This document shows, one piece after another, positions 38,923-40,984 of a stretch of DNA of 40,984 bases (positions within the stretch are counted from its first letter, which is position 1; each line of letters begins with the position of its first letter). Below the pieces are notes generated by a model. That model worked only from the letters and a program-made list of their open reading frames with translations, had not been told where the DNA came from and did no database searches. Position numbers and translations under genes: made by a program. Source of the DNA: an uncultured Anaerotignum sp. (GTDB taxonomy: Bacteria; Bacillota; Clostridia; Lachnospirales; Anaerotignaceae); the NCBI RefSeq assembly GCF_905212195.1, contig NZ_CAJMDQ010000011.1:1-40984 (forward strand), in the 5' to 3' direction.

Positions 38923-39363
38923 ATGGGATACATTGAAGACGCCGAAAGACTCATCAACCATGTGAAGCAGATCAAGCAGACAGGAGCAAGTGCGACACAG
39001 GAACAGGCAAACCCACCTGCAGATATCGGCATTTTTGCGGATGGCTATCCGGAATGGGTGCAGGATGACGGTCTGGAAACACTGAACCATATTTCCTATT
39101 ATCCAAAAACAGGGATTGTGTATCAGTGTATCAATCCAATCCAGCGATTCGCCCAGTACACGCCGGATGTGGCTACAAACAACTACAATCCATATCCGGC
39201 ACCAGATGCGGACGGAGTTTATCCCTATGTTTACGGGATGGGTGTGAAAATTGGCATGAGAGAGCGTGACCCCAATGGGAAGGTGTATGTAGCAATCCAA
39301 GCGATGACAAAACAGCTCAATCCACCCAGCGAACTGGCAGCGATTTTTCAGATTGAGGGGTGA
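38923..39363 (+). CDS. Possible carbohydrate-binding / fibre accessory protein
   Basis: A 146-residue protein. The N-terminus is helical (EDAERLINHVKQIKQTGASA). The centre has ADGYPEWVQDDGLETLNHIS, YYPKTGIVYQCINPIQRFAQ, with aromatic residues resembling small chitin-binding or carbohydrate-binding domains (W, Y at intervals, VYQC). The end (VYPYVYGMGVKIGMRERDPN, then VYVAIQAMTKQLNPP) is strand-rich. It sits between XkdX-like and lysis genes. Sugar binding is a weak inference. Confidence 0.6.
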   Translation: MGYIEDAERLINHVKQIKQTGASATQEQANPPADIGIFADGYPEWVQDDGLETLNHISYYPKTGIVYQCINPIQRFAQYTPDVATNNYNPYPAPDADGVYPYVYGMGVKIGMRERDPNGKVYVAIQAMTKQLNPPSELAAIFQIEG

Positions 39364-39368
39364 GGAGT

Positions 39369-39629
39369 ATGACTTGGGAAATTGTAATTGGCGTGGCAAC
39401 ATTTTTGGGATTTCTGGTGACTGCGGTGAAAACCATTATCCCGCTGACCAATGCAGTGACACGGCTGACAGATCAGATCGTGTCCGTCACTGGAAAGGTG
39501 GATGAGATGGACAAGCAGAAAAAGGAGGAACATAAGGAAATCCACGAGCATAATAAGGCACAGGATGCTATGCTGCAGAACCATGAACAGCGGCTTCATG
39601 ATCTGGATGGGAAGTGGTATAGCCAATGA
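39369..39629 (+). CDS. Small membrane-anchored coiled-coil protein (XhlA-like)
   Basis: An 86-residue protein with one N-terminal membrane segment (MTWEIVIGVATFLGFLVTAV, KTIIPL) and a long coiled coil (DEMDKQKKEEHKEIHEHNKA, EQRLHDLDGKW). Such proteins sit in lysis cassettes next to holins (XhlA-type). GGGGTGAGGAG is upstream. I chose ATG 39369 over a GTG at 39360 that overlaps the previous stop. Confidence 0.68.
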   Translation: MTWEIVIGVATFLGFLVTAVKTIIPLTNAVTRLTDQIVSVTGKVDEMDKQKKEEHKEIHEHNKAQDAMLQNHEQRLHDLDGKWYSQ

Positions 39630-39901
39630 AACGAAAACGAAATACATATACCAAGAAGCTAGTAAAATGGATTCTTGCAATCTCAATTTTTGATTTGCAA
39701 TTATCCTATTTGCTGGCTTTTTTAGGTAGAACGGAAATTGCAGAAAACCTGTCTATGACGGTGGTGACTGCCATCATCGGTACTGTCATCACCTATTGCA
39801 TCAAATCTTTCAAAGAAACGAAAGAGGCGGAGAAGCTGCGATTTGACCGGGAAACAAACAACGTAAAACAGGAAGAAGTTTGGTCGAATAAGGAGGTCTG
39901 A
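39626..39901 (+). CDS. Small lysis-module membrane protein
   Basis: A 91-residue protein with a basic start (MKRKRNTYTKKLVKW), a hydrophobic segment ILAISIFDLQLSYLLAFLG, a second one SMTVVTAIIGTVITYCI and a charged tail. Two membrane spans in a lysis cassette suggest a holin partner or antiholin. It overlaps the previous gene by four bases. The function is not shown by any motif. Confidence 0.66.
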   Translation: MKRKRNTYTKKLVKWILAISIFDLQLSYLLAFLGRTEIAENLSMTVVTAIIGTVITYCIKSFKETKEAEKLRFDRETNNVKQEEVWSNKEV

Positions 39902-39904
39902 AGT

Positions 39905-40264
39905 ATGAATGATATTGTGAAATTTTTGGTGGAAAACTGGTACTTGCTCATTGCTTGTGTAGGTGTAGCGGCGGCAGTAGGATTCATGCTGTACCGCTTT
40001 TTTAAGCTGCCTACCAAAGAACAGATTGCAAAAATCAAAGAATGGCTGCTGTATGCGGTGACCGAAGCGGAAAAGGAACTGGGCGGCGGTACCGGACAAC
40101 TGAAACTGCGTCAGGTTTATGATTTGTTTGTGCAGCGGTTTCCAGCAGTGGCAGCAGTGATTTCTTTTGATACGTTTTCCGGTTGGGTGGATGAAGCATT
40201 GGAACAGATGCGTGAAATGCTGGAACAGAACCAGAGTGTCCAGAAATATGTTGGGACGCATTGA
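39905..40264 (+). CDS. Phage holin, LL-H-like family
   Basis: A 119-residue protein: MNDIVKFLVENWYLLIACVG, VAAAVGFMLYRFFKLPTKEQ, then IAKIKEWLLYAVTEAEKELG and QVYDLFVQRFPAVAAVISFD. One N-terminal membrane segment (about 9-32) and the EWLxxAVxxAExxLGxGTGxxKLxxV motif are typical of the LL-H holin family. It would open the membrane for the endolysin. AAGGAGG precedes the ATG. Confidence 0.87.
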   Translation: MNDIVKFLVENWYLLIACVGVAAAVGFMLYRFFKLPTKEQIAKIKEWLLYAVTEAEKELGGGTGQLKLRQVYDLFVQRFPAVAAVISFDTFSGWVDEALEQMREMLEQNQSVQKYVGTH

Positions 40265-40287
40265 GAGTTGTTTTCTGAAAGAATGAG

Positions 40288-40312
40288 GCAGGGGCAAAAT
40301 TCCCTGCTTTTT
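40288..40312 (+). terminator. Terminator before the endolysin gene
   Basis: GCAGGG, loop GCAAAATT, CCCTGC, then TTTTT. A 6-bp stem with a T tract. It lies between holin and endolysin, and may lower endolysin expression. Confidence 0.65.
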
Positions 40313-40340
40313 CATATATTGGGACAAAGGAGGAAAGTCT

Positions 40341-40955
40341 ATGACAGGACAAGAACTAGTGGCGTTTGCCAAAAGTAAATTGGGCGTGCCGTATGTGTAT
40401 GGCATGAAGGGGGAAGTGATGACCATTGCCAAGTATAACCAGCTGAAATCCATGTATGGGGATTTGGTGTGGAACAGCGATAGAAACAAGGTTGGAAAGG
40501 TCTGTTGTGACTGCTCTGGTCTAATCAGTTGGGCAACGGGTATCATCCGCAATTCTCAGGGTTATCATGATACAGCGTTGGAGGTGCAGCCCATTTCCAC
40601 TATCAGCAAGGCACCCATCGGGGCGGCTGTGTGGCAGAAAGGACATATCGGCATTTATATCGGCAATGGGGAATATATTGCCGAGGATGGCAGTGCTTAT
40701 GGCTGCCGAAGAAATAAACTGATCAAGGCTGGATTTACCCATTGGCTGCGTCTGAAGGATATTGATTATACAGTGAAACAGGAGGTTGATGACGAAGTGG
40801 TGGAACAGGCGAAGTTGATTGTGAATGGTAAGGAATATACCGTGGAACGGATTTTGAAGGACGGCACAAACTATATCAAGATCAGGGATATTGCGGATGT
40901 GCTGGGGTATGAGATCAGCAATCAGGGAAGTACAGCAGTGCTGACGAAGAGGTAA
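40341..40955 (+). CDS. NlpC/P60 endolysin
   Basis: A 204-residue peptidoglycan hydrolase. VAFAKSKLGVPYVYGMKGEV is the start of the NlpC/P60 domain; CDCSGLISWATG holds the catalytic Cys58 and WQKGHIGIYIGNGEYIAEDG holds His102. The last 50 residues (LIVNGKEYTVERILKDGTNY, IKIRDIADVLGYEISNQG) look like a copper amine oxidase N-like (stalk) domain, which may bind the cell wall. There is no signal peptide, so release needs the holin. AAAGGAGG precedes the ATG. It is the last gene of the late operon. Confidence 0.9.
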   Translation: MTGQELVAFAKSKLGVPYVYGMKGEVMTIAKYNQLKSMYGDLVWNSDRNKVGKVCCDCSGLISWATGIIRNSQGYHDTALEVQPISTISKAPIGAAVWQKGHIGIYIGNGEYIAEDGSAYGCRRNKLIKAGFTHWLRLKDIDYTVKQEVDDEVVEQAKLIVNGKEYTVERILKDGTNYIKIRDIADVLGYEISNQGSTAVLTKR

Positions 40956-40960
40956 GAGGG

Positions 40961-40984
40961 CGGGGCGAAAGCCCCGTCTTTTTT
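40961..40984 (+). terminator. Terminator of the late operon
   Basis: CGGGGC-GAAA-GCCCCG followed by TCTTTTTT to the window end. A stable 6-bp GC stem with a tetraloop and T tract. Confidence 0.88.

Noticed and set aside
1..40984. tRNA or rRNA genes
   Set aside because: I saw no cloverleaf with the conserved GTTCGAATC-type arm and no rRNA-like stretch on either strand by inspection.

Overview
The window joins two kinds of DNA that do not belong together by descent. Positions 1-4350 read as a Bacteroides-type (Bacteroidota) chromosome. All five complete genes and one partial gene lie on the minus strand: glyA (cut by the window edge), a PorT-like outer-membrane beta-barrel gene, a flavin reductase gene, the pyrB-pyrI pair and a DUF4373 gene. 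Most start codons here lack a Shine-Dalgarno sequence, and glyA is preceded by a TAnnTTTG-type promoter element. From 4374 to the end the sequence is a Firmicutes (probably Clostridia) temperate myophage, in which almost every gene has a strong AGGAGG site. The switch falls within 23 bases (4351-4373), with no integrase, attachment repeat or tRNA visible. It is either a chimeric assembly joint or a very unusual insertion.

Phage layout, left to right. (1) Lysogeny block, 4374-7645: a DUF4236 membrane protein and a lipoprotein, transcribed divergently; an ImmA-like metallopeptidase and an XRE repressor on the minus strand; and a Cro-like gene on the plus strand. The repressor/Cro region has two good sigma-A promoters and four copies of a 17-bp operator (consensus GTTGAYT-N3-AATCAAC), the last at the end of the Cro-like gene. 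(2) Early block, 7715-13888: several small genes, a structured non-coding region with twin hairpins, a HUH (rolling-circle type) Rep protein, an HNH-like protein, SSB, a C5 DNA methyltransferase with six repeats in its variable region, a small Cys-rich protein and an ArpU/RinA-like late regulator. (3) An AT-rich cargo gene on the opposite strand, 14030-17812, with its own promoter and terminator. It encodes a 1260-residue membrane-anchored KAP P-loop NTPase and is a candidate phage-exclusion or defence gene.

(4) Late block, 18148-40984: a candidate activator-dependent late promoter, a gpZ-like protein, Nu1/GpA-type terminase, lambda-type portal, a ClpP-like protease with an in-frame nested scaffold, decoration protein, gpE-type capsid and neck proteins. 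A P2-like contractile tail follows: sheath, tube, gpE/gpE' chaperones made by a -1 frameshift at A AAA AAC, tape measure, gpX, gpD, gpV spike, gpU, gp25/W, J, I and fibre. The fibre has a glycine-rich tip inside an AT-rich mosaic segment. XkdX-like and small membrane proteins, an LL-H-type holin and an NlpC/P60 endolysin close the block, which ends in a strong terminator.

The genes describe a complete virion and lysis programme with a lambda-like head and a P2-like tail, a small replication module built around a HUH Rep, and an ImmR/ImmA-type switch. No integrase lies in the window; it may lie past the right end or have been lost at the left joint. All names come from reading the sequence and from family knowledge; no database search was run.
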